This document shows, piece after piece, positions 43,744-52,393 of a DNA stretch of 64,000 nt. The translations under genes were made by a program, and so were the position numbers. The notes beneath the pieces were generated by a model. It saw nothing but the letters and a program-made list of their open reading frames with translations, made no database searches and was not told the origin of the DNA. How positions within the stretch are numbered: position 1 is the stretch's first letter; each line of letters starts with the position of its first letter. The stretch lies in contig NZ_CP124862.1 of assembly GCF_030013905.1 (NCBI RefSeq), positions 4,839,051 to 4,903,050 on the forward strand, in the 5' to 3' direction. The stretch comes from Petroclostridium sp. X23. Lineage in GTDB: Bacteria > Bacillota > Clostridia > SK-Y3.

Positions 43744-44826
43744 ATGGATAGAAAACCTTTCTTCAGGAAACCGGGCCTCGCGATTGTATTATTAATACTA
43801 GGAATAGGGCTTTATTATTCATTTGTTCAAAAACAGTCCTCTAAGTTAAATCTGGGAGAATATACCAAGTTCCCAGGATATGAGGAGGAGAGGTTAGCGC
43901 TGGAAGCATTTGTTAATCAGTATTTTATAGAAGACGGTTTCTTTAGAACAAACTTAACCGATTCGGAGCAAAGAGAAAACGCCTCAGGAGAAGATATTTT
44001 GTCGGAGTCAGTAGGTCTTCTGATGCTTTATCATCTGAAGAGGGATGAGCCGGAAAAGTTTGAAATACAGGTCAATATATTGACGGATCATTTTATGAAC
44101 AGCAACCGGCTTGTTAAATGGCGTATTCGCCGTGGCAGCAACCAAGAGACGGTTAATGCCACCATTGATGATTTAAGGATAGTTAAAGCATTGATTAGGG
44201 CAGCTGAGAAATGGAAAAAAAATGAGTATGAAGCTATTGCCAAAGGACTTTCAACCCAGCTGCTTATGCACAGTATAACTAAAGATAATCTTAAGAGTTA
44301 TGATTCGCCGGATAGTCCTAAAGCACCTTTTGTATACTATGATTTTGAAGCAATGCAGCTGATGGAGCAGTTTGATACAAGATGGAACAAACTGTCAGAT
44401 GTAAATATGGAAAACATATTAAATCATCAGGTTAAGGGTTTGCCTTTTTATGAAGATGAATGGTTCACCGAAGACGAAGGATTCCCTACAATAGAAAATT
44501 TAATGATTATGATGCATTTATCTGAGGTAGGAATAAAAGATTACCAATCCCTTAGCTGGTTAAAAAGACAACTTAAGCAGCGGGGTTTATATGGCAGCTA
44601 TTCTGCAGCAGGAAAACCCCTTAATGCAGTGGAATCTCCTGCAATATATGCTATAGCTGCTTGTATTGCAAAGTTGAATAATGATGAGGAGCTTTATTAC
44701 TTAGCGGTTAAAAGGTTGAAAAATATGCAGAATTTAGAGAGTAACGAGTTTTACGGGGGATTTATTGATTTGAATCGGCTTTCCGCTTTTTCTTTCGATC
44801 AACTTTTTTCATTATTGGCCTATTAA
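43744..44826 (+). CDS. GH8-family endoglucanase-like protein (BcsZ-like)
   Basis: 360 residues with an N-terminal TM anchor (about 10-27) and an (alpha/alpha)6-barrel sequence. The GH8 acid position is E88 in LSESVGLLMLYHL and the second acidic pair is D142-D143 in ATIDDLRIVKALI. GH8 enzymes in synthase operons (BcsZ, Listeria PssZ) trim the nascent polymer. It is membrane anchored and 34 bp after the BcsB-like gene. Substrate not determined by sequence. Confidence 0.75.
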   Translation: MDRKPFFRKPGLAIVLLILGIGLYYSFVQKQSSKLNLGEYTKFPGYEEERLALEAFVNQYFIEDGFFRTNLTDSEQRENASGEDILSESVGLLMLYHLKRDEPEKFEIQVNILTDHFMNSNRLVKWRIRRGSNQETVNATIDDLRIVKALIRAAEKWKKNEYEAIAKGLSTQLLMHSITKDNLKSYDSPDSPKAPFVYYDFEAMQLMEQFDTRWNKLSDVNMENILNHQVKGLPFYEDEWFTEDEGFPTIENLMIMMHLSEVGIKDYQSLSWLKRQLKQRGLYGSYSAAGKPLNAVESPAIYAIAACIAKLNNDEELYYLAVKRLKNMQNLESNEFYGGFIDLNRLSAFSFDQLFSLLAY

Positions 44827-44853
44827 TAACGACATGTAATAGGAGATGTTGCA

Positions 44854-46245
44854 ATGTTTGGAACTAACTTAAGACAAAAATTTCTTGCAAATAGAGTTAT
44901 CTTTTATGGTTTATATACAATAGTACTGTTATATATCGGTTATCTTATGGGTTATCATCATCACCAAGCAGACTTGCCTCCCCCGGTCAATCTTACGGAA
45001 GATATGAACGAAGATTCCGATTTGGCTATAAAAAATGTGGAAGATGAGCAAAACAATAATGTCGCAGATAGTAAAGAAGAACTTGATTCCAGCGCGCAAA
45101 CTATGGAAGGTAAAGAAAACATTCAAATGATAAGTGTTGAAGAAAAAATTGATTCCGGAGCACAAACTGTTGAGGGTGAAGAAAACACTCAAGTGACAAT
45201 GGTTGAAGAAAAAGTTGATGCCGGTGCACAAATGGTGGAAAGTGAAAAAAATATTCAAATGATAGGTGAAGAGAAAAAGAAAGAATTTTCTTCAGTCACT
45301 CATGCGAATACTATGAAATTAATGGAATATTTGGAAGACATTTACGGGAAGAAGATTCTTTCCGGTCAACATTTATCTGAGGATTTTTCGGAAGTGGAGG
45401 CAATTTATCAAATCACGGGAAAGAAACCTGCACTCCTTGGATTTGATTTTATGGATTACTCAGTTTCCAGAGTGGAACGTGGAGCTAAAGGGATTGACAC
45501 GGAAAAAGCAATTCAATGGTGGCGTGAAGGAGGAATTGCGACCTTTTGCTGGCATTGGAATGCACCCATGAATCTCATCGACAAAGGACCCGATAAGCAA
45601 TGGTATCGTGGATTTTATACCGAAGCAACTACTTTTAATTTCGCAAAAGGAATCGAAAACACAGAATCTGAAGAATACCGGTTAATGATTCGTGATATTG
45701 ATGTTATTGCTGAAGAATTGAAGAAACTTCAGGAAGAAGGAGTTCCGGTACTATGGAGACCGTTACATGAAGCATCCGGTGGGTGGTTCTGGTGGGGAAG
45801 CCAAGGATCCGAGCCTTATAAAAAGTTGTGGAGAATAATGTTTGACAGGATGACAAATTATCATCACTTATCTAATTTGATATGGGTTTGGAACGGTGAG
45901 AATCAGGAGTGGTATCCGGGTGATGATGTGGTAGATATTGTCGGAATAGATTTTTATGGACCCCAAAACGATTACTCTCCCAGGGATGAAGAGTTTAAAA
46001 CAGTGGAAGTGTATACTGATAAACATAAAATGGCTGCACTCACAGAAACCGGAGTAATTCCGGATCCGGATTCTTTGTTGGCAACAGGGACAAAATGGCT
46101 TTGGTATATGACATGGTGCGGTGAATTTGTGCTTACAAAAGATCAGAAGTCCTATTCGGACGAATACACACAAGCATGGATGTTGAAAAAAGCCTATCAA
46201 CACGATTATGTTATTACAAAAGACGAGTTGCCTCAATTCCGTTAA
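44854..46245 (+). CDS. GH26 endo-beta-mannanase-like protein, membrane anchored with repeat linker
   Basis: 463 residues. TM anchor (about 12-32), an acidic linker with three 22-residue repeats (45085-45282), then a GH26 (beta/alpha)8 barrel (about 150-460). The acid/base is E306 in WRPLHEASGGWFWWG and the nucleophile E398 in ALTETG, both intact. GH26 enzymes mostly cleave beta-1,4-mannans, some beta-1,3-xylan or mixed-linkage glucan. RBS AGGAG. As the last gene of the run it points to a mannan-like polymer or to processing of such chains by the cell itself. Confidence 0.88.
   Translation: MFGTNLRQKFLANRVIFYGLYTIVLLYIGYLMGYHHHQADLPPPVNLTEDMNEDSDLAIKNVEDEQNNNVADSKEELDSSAQTMEGKENIQMISVEEKIDSGAQTVEGEENTQVTMVEEKVDAGAQMVESEKNIQMIGEEKKKEFSSVTHANTMKLMEYLEDIYGKKILSGQHLSEDFSEVEAIYQITGKKPALLGFDFMDYSVSRVERGAKGIDTEKAIQWWREGGIATFCWHWNAPMNLIDKGPDKQWYRGFYTEATTFNFAKGIENTESEEYRLMIRDIDVIAEELKKLQEEGVPVLWRPLHEASGGWFWWGSQGSEPYKKLWRIMFDRMTNYHHLSNLIWVWNGENQEWYPGDDVVDIVGIDFYGPQNDYSPRDEEFKTVEVYTDKHKMAALTETGVIPDPDSLLATGTKWLWYMTWCGEFVLTKDQKSYSDEYTQAWMLKKAYQHDYVITKDELPQFR
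45085..45282 (+). repeat. Three in-frame 66-bp repeats in GH26 linker
   Basis: Units at 45085-45150, 45151-45216 and 45217-45282 encode variants of D(S/A)(S/G)AQ(T/M)(M/V)E followed by N(I/T)Q and EEK. Length-variable linkers of this kind space a catalytic domain from the membrane. Confidence 0.8.
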
Positions 46246-46276
46246 AATTGCATTTGAGAATATAAAATATTTTAAC

Positions 46277-46394
46277 TATATAAGTTGCAAAGCGGAGTCA
46301 TGGGGACGGTTCGTCTGGCACATATGTTTTTTATGTGCCTGAGGAACTGTCCCCGTGGCGTAGCGGATGTAACATATTTATTACAACTTATATA
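46277..46394. repeat. 118-bp foldback element with GGGGACGGTTC core hairpin
   Basis: Outer inverted repeats TATATAAGTTGCAA and TTACAACTTATATA (13 of 14 pair) enclose an inner hairpin whose arms (46302-46324 and 46332-46354, GGGGACGGTTCGTC... against ...GAACTGTCCCC) pair at 20 of 23 positions around a T-rich loop. The core links it to the GGGACGGTTC family. Confidence 0.65.
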
Positions 46395-46495
46395 TCATAA
46401 AAATAAGTTGGGAACTCGCAGAAAAAGCTATATATCATGAAGAACACATATTTCCATCGTTGTTTGTGAGCTATAAATAACAGGTTGTAAAGCTT

Positions 46496-46655
46496 AGGAA
46501 CAGCAAAATAATAACTTCCGATTTTTCAGCGGTTATTTTTCTGCCATGCGTCGTTGTCGACCTTTGCCATACGCCAGTATTGCCAAAGGCCTTCGCCTAG
46601 CCTGACGAAAAAATCCCTCGCTGAAAATTTCGGAACTTATTATTTCACTGTTCCT
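46496..46655. repeat. 160-bp foldback element, copy 2
   Basis: Same length and nearly the same sequence as 11045-11204, in the same orientation relative to the downstream gene, with AGGAACAG and CTGTTCCT ends. It ends 11 bases before the GGAG of the SLH-esterase gene. Either a MITE or a structured leader. Confidence 0.8.
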
Positions 46656-46682
46656 TAATTAAAAAAGGAGATGTTTTTAATA

Positions 46683-49600
46683 ATGAGTAGAACATTCATA
46701 CGTTTTTTATTTATTGGTGTTTTTTTAGTCATATTCTGTGTTGAGGTTAAGGCTTCTGAAGTGGTACCGAATATAAGTGATGGACAAGATATAAGTGATG
46801 GATACTGTTATTTTCATGAAGCATTTTCTGATAAATCTTTAAAGAATAACCGGGTGCTTGATAAAAGAAACAAAACAATATGGCAAATTAATAATGTGGA
46901 GAAACAAACAAATACTATTACAGATACGGGAGCTTTGGAACTGGGTGGCGCCCGATATATGCAGCGCGCTGCTTTGGCTGAGGACTTATGGGCAAAAAAA
47001 CAGAATTATGCAATGGAATTTACTATAAATGTCCAGAAAGTGGGAAATGAAGGTCATTCCGGCAGGCCAATCGCGGTTGTCATTCCTCGCTCAAAGGATA
47101 AAGATTTTAATGAATATTATGCCGTTACTTACTATATGCAAAACACGGTGGCAAATCAGTTTAAATTTAAATGGGCGATAATAAATACGGCGGCACCGAC
47201 AAAAATGAAACCCCTTGCTGAAGGATATTATTTGTTAAGGGAGAACGTGGATTACACTGCCCGTCTATTCATTCAAAATACATATGAAGATAATGTTAGC
47301 ATAAAATTTTACATCGATGGTCCGACAAATCCTATGAAGGAATATAAGCCGCTGCTTGAATATACTGATACCAGTGAATATAGAATAAAATCCGGTGTTA
47401 CAGGACCGGCTTTCGGAACGGTAGGATATACGGATAGTAGCTGGGGGACGCCTCCTGTTGTACGCTATGATAATATAAACCTCTATGATGTTCATGAGTT
47501 TGAAAAATATGAGGAACAATTAAAGAAATATATATCTACTAATCCTCAAGATATAGTATCAAACGATGCGTATGGACAAATAAAATATGTAATTAATAGG
47601 GGGATACTAGATAGCCATCCTGATAATACCTTTAGACCCTATGAACATGTTTCAGTGGCGGAATTTATAAAAATGTTGCTTACCCTGAAAGGTGAAAAGT
47701 ATCCTGAAGACCAGTCTGATTGGGCTGACCATTATATGAATAGAGGAATAGAGTTTGGAATTATTAAAGAAAATGAATTTCCGGATTATAATAAGGCTAT
47801 TACCAAATATGATGTAGCATTAATGCTTACAAGGTTTAACGGGAATTTAACGGGAGATAAAAAATATGCATCTTTTATCAGGGATTATAAGTTTATTCCG
47901 AGTAACTATCAGAATGCGGCCCTTTATACTTATAACGAAGGTTATCTTAGATTAAGTGATTCCTTCAGATTTATGGGAGATAGCTTGGTTAGCCGTGCAG
48001 ATACTGCTAATATAATATTAAGAGTGCTGGATGCCGGCATTAGAAAAGTGAATTATAATCTAGAACTTCCCAATATATTATCATCGGGAGCTGTTTTGCA
48101 GGGAAATAAAAAAATTCCTGTTTGGGGTAGAGGAGTTTCAGGGGAAACCATTACTGTCAAATTTAAAAAGCAGACCAAAACGACCACTGTAAAAAACGGC
48201 CATTGGTATCTGGAACTTGACCCGGAACCCTATGGAGGTCCGTATACATTAACTGTTAATAATACTAAAGATACCATTACACTAAATAATATTCAGGTTG
48301 GTGAGGTATTTGTTGTAGCGGGCCAATCAAATGCCGAAATGTTCTTATACGAATGTTACGGAGCGGAAGAAACGCGGAAAAAATTCGAGGGTAAATCAAA
48401 TTTGAGATTTTATTCAGGTGAACAGATCACAGCGGTTACACCGAATTTTACCAGTAAAGGACAATGGGAGTATTCTGAGGGATGGGCGATTGATTATTCC
48501 TCGGCAATCGGGACTTTTTTTGCGGAAAAATTACTTGAATTAAACAAACAATTGAACGATGTTACTATAGGTATTATTAGAATGACGTATGGCGGTACCA
48601 CTGTGGAAGCTTTTATGCCCAATGCTATTACTGAAGAAAGCGGTTATATCCAAAGAGATGATGAACCGATTATGTCGGGCTTTTGGAATGGGTTTATGGA
48701 ACCCATTACACCTTTTGCTATAAAAGGAGTTATATATTATCAGGGAGAAAACAGCACCCACCTGGGATACAAATATGAGTCCCTGCTTAGAGATTATTTG
48801 CGGGGTTTAAGAATGGAATTTAAGGATTCACACTTACCCGCCATGCTTGTTCAGCTTGCCGGTTACAGTTACAATGATTATGAAACCGACAGGAATGAAT
48901 GGCCGATAATACGGGATGTTCAGATGAGAGTAGCAGGTATGGATAATACCGGACTGGTTACTGCAATAGATTTGTCGGATAAGGATCCGATAGAAATACA
49001 TCCTAAAGAAAAAAAAGAGATTGGGAGACGCCTTGCATATTTAGCAATGGATCTGATATATGGAAAACAAATTGAAGGAAAAAGCGCTAAGCTTAAGTAT
49101 TGTGAATTTGAAGGAAATAAAGCAATTATCGGATTCGACAACCATTATGGGAGAATTTACTTTAAAAAGGATATTCCAAAAGACTTCCAAGTTCTTGACA
49201 AGCAGGGGAAATGGCATATGGCGAATGCAATCATTAACACAGAGAACAATACTGTAGAGGTGTGGCATGATGAGATTTTAGAACCGGCAGGAGTGAGATA
49301 TGCTTGGGTCAACTATCCTAATATTAGCCTGTACAACGACGTAGATATGCCGGTTCTTCCGTTTAGAGTTGTCATTACGTCCAAAACGACGGAGGAGAAA
49401 ATTATAAAAATATCAAATCATTTATTGAAGGCTAATGATGCCGTAGTAAATACACAGAGGAACAATCAATTCAGGACAGTGCAGGTCATAGGCCCTGACA
49501 TTATAGCTCATGAATATGCTATTCAAGGGCAAGCTGCCGGAGACACTATAGAAAAGTTCTCGAAGCAAAAAAATTTAATAGCTCAGGAGGGAACTACTGA

Positions 49601-49793
49601 GACTATTATAAAAATCCCTCAACACGGTCTTTGCGTTGGAGACTGGATAAGAAACAATACCAGAGGCTGGGAACCCCGGAGAGTAAATGCTGTCTTAGAT
49701 GAAGATACTATTGAGGTGTCTCAAATTAAAGGACAAAGTGTCGGTGATGATATTGGAATATATCAATTTATAGGTATATCGGTTGCAGAGTGA
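46683..49793 (+). CDS. SLH-anchored SGNH/SASA-type acetylesterase
   Basis: 1036 residues. Signal peptide (1-25); an N-terminal lectin-like beta domain (about 30-280); three divergent SLH repeats (about 286-459: GILDSHPDNTFRPYEHVSVAEF...); a small beta domain; a sialate O-acetylesterase-type SGNH domain (about 465-900) with VAGQSNAEM, MTYGGTT and YYQGENST. Two tandem copies of a roughly 58-residue beta module form the C-terminus (IIKISNH... and IIKIPQHGLCVGDW...). ATG 46683 is preferred over 46671, which touches the GGAG. It likely removes acetyl groups from a surface glycan, perhaps the one made upstream. Confidence 0.85.
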   Translation: MSRTFIRFLFIGVFLVIFCVEVKASEVVPNISDGQDISDGYCYFHEAFSDKSLKNNRVLDKRNKTIWQINNVEKQTNTITDTGALELGGARYMQRAALAEDLWAKKQNYAMEFTINVQKVGNEGHSGRPIAVVIPRSKDKDFNEYYAVTYYMQNTVANQFKFKWAIINTAAPTKMKPLAEGYYLLRENVDYTARLFIQNTYEDNVSIKFYIDGPTNPMKEYKPLLEYTDTSEYRIKSGVTGPAFGTVGYTDSSWGTPPVVRYDNINLYDVHEFEKYEEQLKKYISTNPQDIVSNDAYGQIKYVINRGILDSHPDNTFRPYEHVSVAEFIKMLLTLKGEKYPEDQSDWADHYMNRGIEFGIIKENEFPDYNKAITKYDVALMLTRFNGNLTGDKKYASFIRDYKFIPSNYQNAALYTYNEGYLRLSDSFRFMGDSLVSRADTANIILRVLDAGIRKVNYNLELPNILSSGAVLQGNKKIPVWGRGVSGETITVKFKKQTKTTTVKNGHWYLELDPEPYGGPYTLTVNNTKDTITLNNIQVGEVFVVAGQSNAEMFLYECYGAEETRKKFEGKSNLRFYSGEQITAVTPNFTSKGQWEYSEGWAIDYSSAIGTFFAEKLLELNKQLNDVTIGIIRMTYGGTTVEAFMPNAITEESGYIQRDDEPIMSGFWNGFMEPITPFAIKGVIYYQGENSTHLGYKYESLLRDYLRGLRMEFKDSHLPAMLVQLAGYSYNDYETDRNEWPIIRDVQMRVAGMDNTGLVTAIDLSDKDPIEIHPKEKKEIGRRLAYLAMDLIYGKQIEGKSAKLKYCEFEGNKAIIGFDNHYGRIYFKKDIPKDFQVLDKQGKWHMANAIINTENNTVEVWHDEILEPAGVRYAWVNYPNISLYNDVDMPVLPFRVVITSKTTEEKIIKISNHLLKANDAVVNTQRNNQFRTVQVIGPDIIAHEYAIQGQAAGDTIEKFSKQKNLIAQEGTTETIIKIPQHGLCVGDWIRNNTRGWEPRRVNAVLDEDTIEVSQIKGQSVGDDIGIYQFIGISVAE

Positions 49794-49882
49794 AAGAAAG
49801 ACATGGGAACGGGACATGTACAAGATTATTGAAAAAGTTCGATTTATTAACATAGAAAGAGTGAAGAAAGGGGTTAACCAAT

Positions 49883-50128
49883 ATGAAGACATGTATTGCT
49901 TGCGGAATGCCGATGAAAACAAAAGAAGATTTTGCGATGGGGGATGAGAGTAAGGATTACTGCAAATTTTGTGCAAGGCCTGATGGTACTATGCAGTCTT
50001 ATGATGAAAAGCTAAAAGGTATGACAGGATTTATTGTCAAAACACAAGGGTTAGATGAAGAAGCTGCCCGGAATGCTGCCAAAGGCATGATGGCAAAACT
50101 TCCGGCTTGGAAAGAAATTGAAGTTTGA
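49883..50128 (+). CDS. Small zinc-ribbon protein
   Basis: 81 residues. The N-terminal CIACGMPMKTKEDF...YCKFCARPDG gives two CxxC pairs, the putative zinc-ribbon-2 family, followed by a helical domain. There is no signal peptide. Such proteins are common, small and uncharacterised in anaerobes, often listed as zinc ribbon domain proteins. RBS AAAGGGG. It is followed by a good terminator. Confidence 0.82.
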   Translation: MKTCIACGMPMKTKEDFAMGDESKDYCKFCARPDGTMQSYDEKLKGMTGFIVKTQGLDEEAARNAAKGMMAKLPAWKEIEV

Positions 50129-50152
50129 TTTTACCTATGAAGAATGGAAAGG

Positions 50153-50174
50153 TGCGAATGACTTCGCATTTTTT
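50153..50174 (+). terminator. Rho-independent terminator after zinc-ribbon gene
   Basis: TGCGAA/TTCGCA stem, TGAC loop, six Ts. Confidence 0.85.
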
Positions 50175-50359
50175 AATGAAGCATTAAAGAAAGCAATCGA
50201 CATATTCGCATTATGAGAAACTTTTTGTTTGTCTAAAAAATTTGATTATAGAAAAAACAAAGGCACTAAGGAGAAAAGACTTGGTGTCTTTGTTTGTATA
50301 TAAATTAAGAAATACAACGCATATAAAAGTTAGATTGGGTACGTGAAAGTCTATGAATC

Positions 50360-50403
50360 TGTAACTATATTGTAACCCTCATAATGTCGGAATTTAGTAT
50401 TCT
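50360..50403 (+). promoter_or_regulatory. OmpR/PhoB-type direct-repeat operator and promoter, site 1
   Basis: TGTAAC-N5-TGTAAC (50360-50376, 11-bp period, one helical turn) followed after 21 bp by TATTCT (50398-50403). The same layout and spacing recur at 55425-55468. A response regulator gene lies 1.3 kb downstream. Confidence 0.6.
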
Positions 50404-50448
50404 ATATATAAATAGAATTTCAGAATTCGACATCGGGGGTTATTTTTT

Positions 50449-51612
50449 ATGGGGCATTTTATGGAGGGACAAGCTGAACAAAAAAGTCTGAAGTGGCAAA
50501 ATTACCGTAGAACAGTTTTGATATATTTGACGTGCATGGCCGTATTTATATATATGTTTACTTACGGGGTGTCTTTCATAAATACGTTAGGGAAAAAACA
50601 CCTTTCTGCAGCAAATAGCGAAAAAAGACAGGTACAGTCGGCGAGGCCGCTGAAAAATTACTTGATTGTTCAGAAATCACACAAGGGGACAGGGCCGCAG
50701 TCCGGCCAAAAATCAGGCCTGACAGCAGACCAGTCCCCTAGTCTGATTTCTTCGGCTCAAAAAATTGCGACTTTATCAGTGGTTTCACAGTCGGCAGATG
50801 TCTTTTTCAACAATACGGTTTATGCCAATGAAGCGAATACAGGTATGGATTTACAGCGCAATATCTTAAAACAAAAAGAGGAAGCAGATATGGCAGCAGA
50901 CCTGAAAGCTGACGACACGGATATTGCGGAAGCATTGAAGCCGCAGGCGCAGGGTGCTCAGGATACAACAATGAAAGATACCCAGGATATTGCGGAAAGA
51001 TTAAAAAATATTTATAAGCCTGATGGGAGAAAAATCGCTTATCTAACTTTTGATGACGGCCCTACTCCGGATATCACACCTAAAATATTGGAAATATTAA
51101 AGAATAACCAAATCAATGCTACATTTTTTGTTATCGGCTCACTGGCAGAAAAAAATCCGGATTTGATCAAAAAACATATAGAAGAAGGACATATGATTGG
51201 AAACCATACTTATTCCCATAAATACAAGAAGATCTATGCCGATGTAAGCAGCTTTATGAAAGAAGTAAGGCAGGCGGATTCGGTTCTTAAAAATATCCTG
51301 GGGGAGAGCTTTCAAACAAGACTTTTCAGATTTCCAGGGGGGTCTTTTGAAAAGAGTAAGGTGCTTTTTAGAGAAGAAATCATAAAGCAAGGATACGGAT
51401 ATGTCGATTGGAACTGTTTGAACGGAGATGCCGAGGGGAAAAAGACTGATGCTTCCCGGCTCATTCAACGGGTTAAAGAAACCTCACGAGGGAAAGACCA
51501 TCTTGTAGTGCTCATGCACGATTCCGCAGGAAAGCACAGCACGGTGGAAGCGCTGCCGGAAATTATCCGATATCTTAAAGAACAGGGCTATGTATTCGGA
51601 ACACTAGATTAA
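50449..51612 (+). CDS. Membrane-anchored NodB-type polysaccharide deacetylase
   Basis: 387 residues. TM anchor (about 24-45), a long low-complexity spacer (50-190), then a NodB domain: TFDDGPTPDITPKIL, ATFFVIG, IGNHTYSHKYKK (metal-binding His), RFPGGS and VLMHDS. It removes N- or O-acetyl groups from peptidoglycan or another surface glycan. ATG 50449 is chosen for the GGGGG stretch about 9 bases upstream. It is followed by a two-component system on the same strand and has an OmpR-type operator in front. Confidence 0.9.
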   Translation: MGHFMEGQAEQKSLKWQNYRRTVLIYLTCMAVFIYMFTYGVSFINTLGKKHLSAANSEKRQVQSARPLKNYLIVQKSHKGTGPQSGQKSGLTADQSPSLISSAQKIATLSVVSQSADVFFNNTVYANEANTGMDLQRNILKQKEEADMAADLKADDTDIAEALKPQAQGAQDTTMKDTQDIAERLKNIYKPDGRKIAYLTFDDGPTPDITPKILEILKNNQINATFFVIGSLAEKNPDLIKKHIEEGHMIGNHTYSHKYKKIYADVSSFMKEVRQADSVLKNILGESFQTRLFRFPGGSFEKSKVLFREEIIKQGYGYVDWNCLNGDAEGKKTDASRLIQRVKETSRGKDHLVVLMHDSAGKHSTVEALPEIIRYLKEQGYVFGTLD

Positions 51613-51681
51613 GTATTTGGGAGAGAAATACAATATGTTATAATCATATTATCATATTTCAAAATCATCGGGAGAGAAAAA

Positions 51682-52383
51682 ATGGGACACAAGATACTTA
51701 TTGTGGAGGATGAGAGCAATATACGGAGATTTTTAAAAATAAATTTTGAGCGTAACGGATATACGGTGATAGAGGCCGAATCGGGAGAAGAAGGTATTAT
51801 AAAAGCAAGACGGGAAGAGCCTCAAATCGTCATACTGGATGTGATGCTGCCCGGTATGGACGGATTTAAGGTTTGCGAAGCATTACGAAAAGAATTTTCG
51901 AGTATGGGAATTGTAATGCTTACGGCACGCAGTCAGGACGCCGATAAGATTACAGGTCTTGAAAACGGAGCAGACGATTATTTAGTAAAGCCCTTTAATA
52001 CAGCAGAATTGATATTGCGGGTGAAAGCTCTGTCCCGAAGGCTAGATATCAAGAATGAAACAAAAGAACATAAAAGGATAAAAAGCGGTCCCTTCACCAT
52101 TGACATATATGCCCAAGAGGCCTTTAAGCAAGAGGCAAAAATCGAGCTTACTCCGACGGAATATGTTCTTTTAAAATTGTTTATGGAGAATGAAGGGAAA
52201 GCCTTTCACCGGGATGAACTGTTGGACATGGTATGGGGGCGCAGTTATATGGGTGATCCCAAAGTGGTAGATGTCAATATCCGGCGGTTAAGAGCCAAAA
52301 TAGAGGATTCGCCGGTAAACCCCACATATATCGTGACTATCTGGGGGATCGGGTATAAATGGGCAGGTCATCAAATAAAATAG
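51682..52383 (+). CDS. OmpR-family response regulator
   Basis: 233 residues. Receiver domain (1-118) with the acidic pair in VEDESN, phospho-acceptor Asp in VILDVMLPGMDG, Thr in LTAR and Lys in LVKPF. A winged-helix DNA-binding domain (about 130-230) ends RLRAKIEDSPVNPTYIVTIW. RBS GGGAGAG. The histidine kinase follows 10 bp later. The TGTAAC tandem repeats at 50360 and 55425 have the 11-bp period expected for this class and are its likely targets. Confidence 0.95.
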   Translation: MGHKILIVEDESNIRRFLKINFERNGYTVIEAESGEEGIIKARREEPQIVILDVMLPGMDGFKVCEALRKEFSSMGIVMLTARSQDADKITGLENGADDYLVKPFNTAELILRVKALSRRLDIKNETKEHKRIKSGPFTIDIYAQEAFKQEAKIELTPTEYVLLKLFMENEGKAFHRDELLDMVWGRSYMGDPKVVDVNIRRLRAKIEDSPVNPTYIVTIWGIGYKWAGHQIK

Positions 52384-52393
52384 GCGGGTAATT

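Larger units (their letters stand above)
46246..46682. other. Upstream region of SLH-esterase gene: two stacked foldback elements
   Basis: Two foldbacks fill most of this region: 46277-46394 and 46496-46655, described separately. No gene is seen. The esterase gene follows 28 bases after the second element. Confidence 0.6.
50129..50448. other. Intergenic region with two hairpins and an OmpR-type operator
   Basis: Terminator TGCGAA-TGAC-TTCGCA-T6 (50153-50174). A second imperfect hairpin of ACAAAGGCAC and GTGTCTTTGT ends (50257-50292). Then the promoter region with tandem TGTAAC repeats (50360-50403). No gene is seen. Confidence 0.6.
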
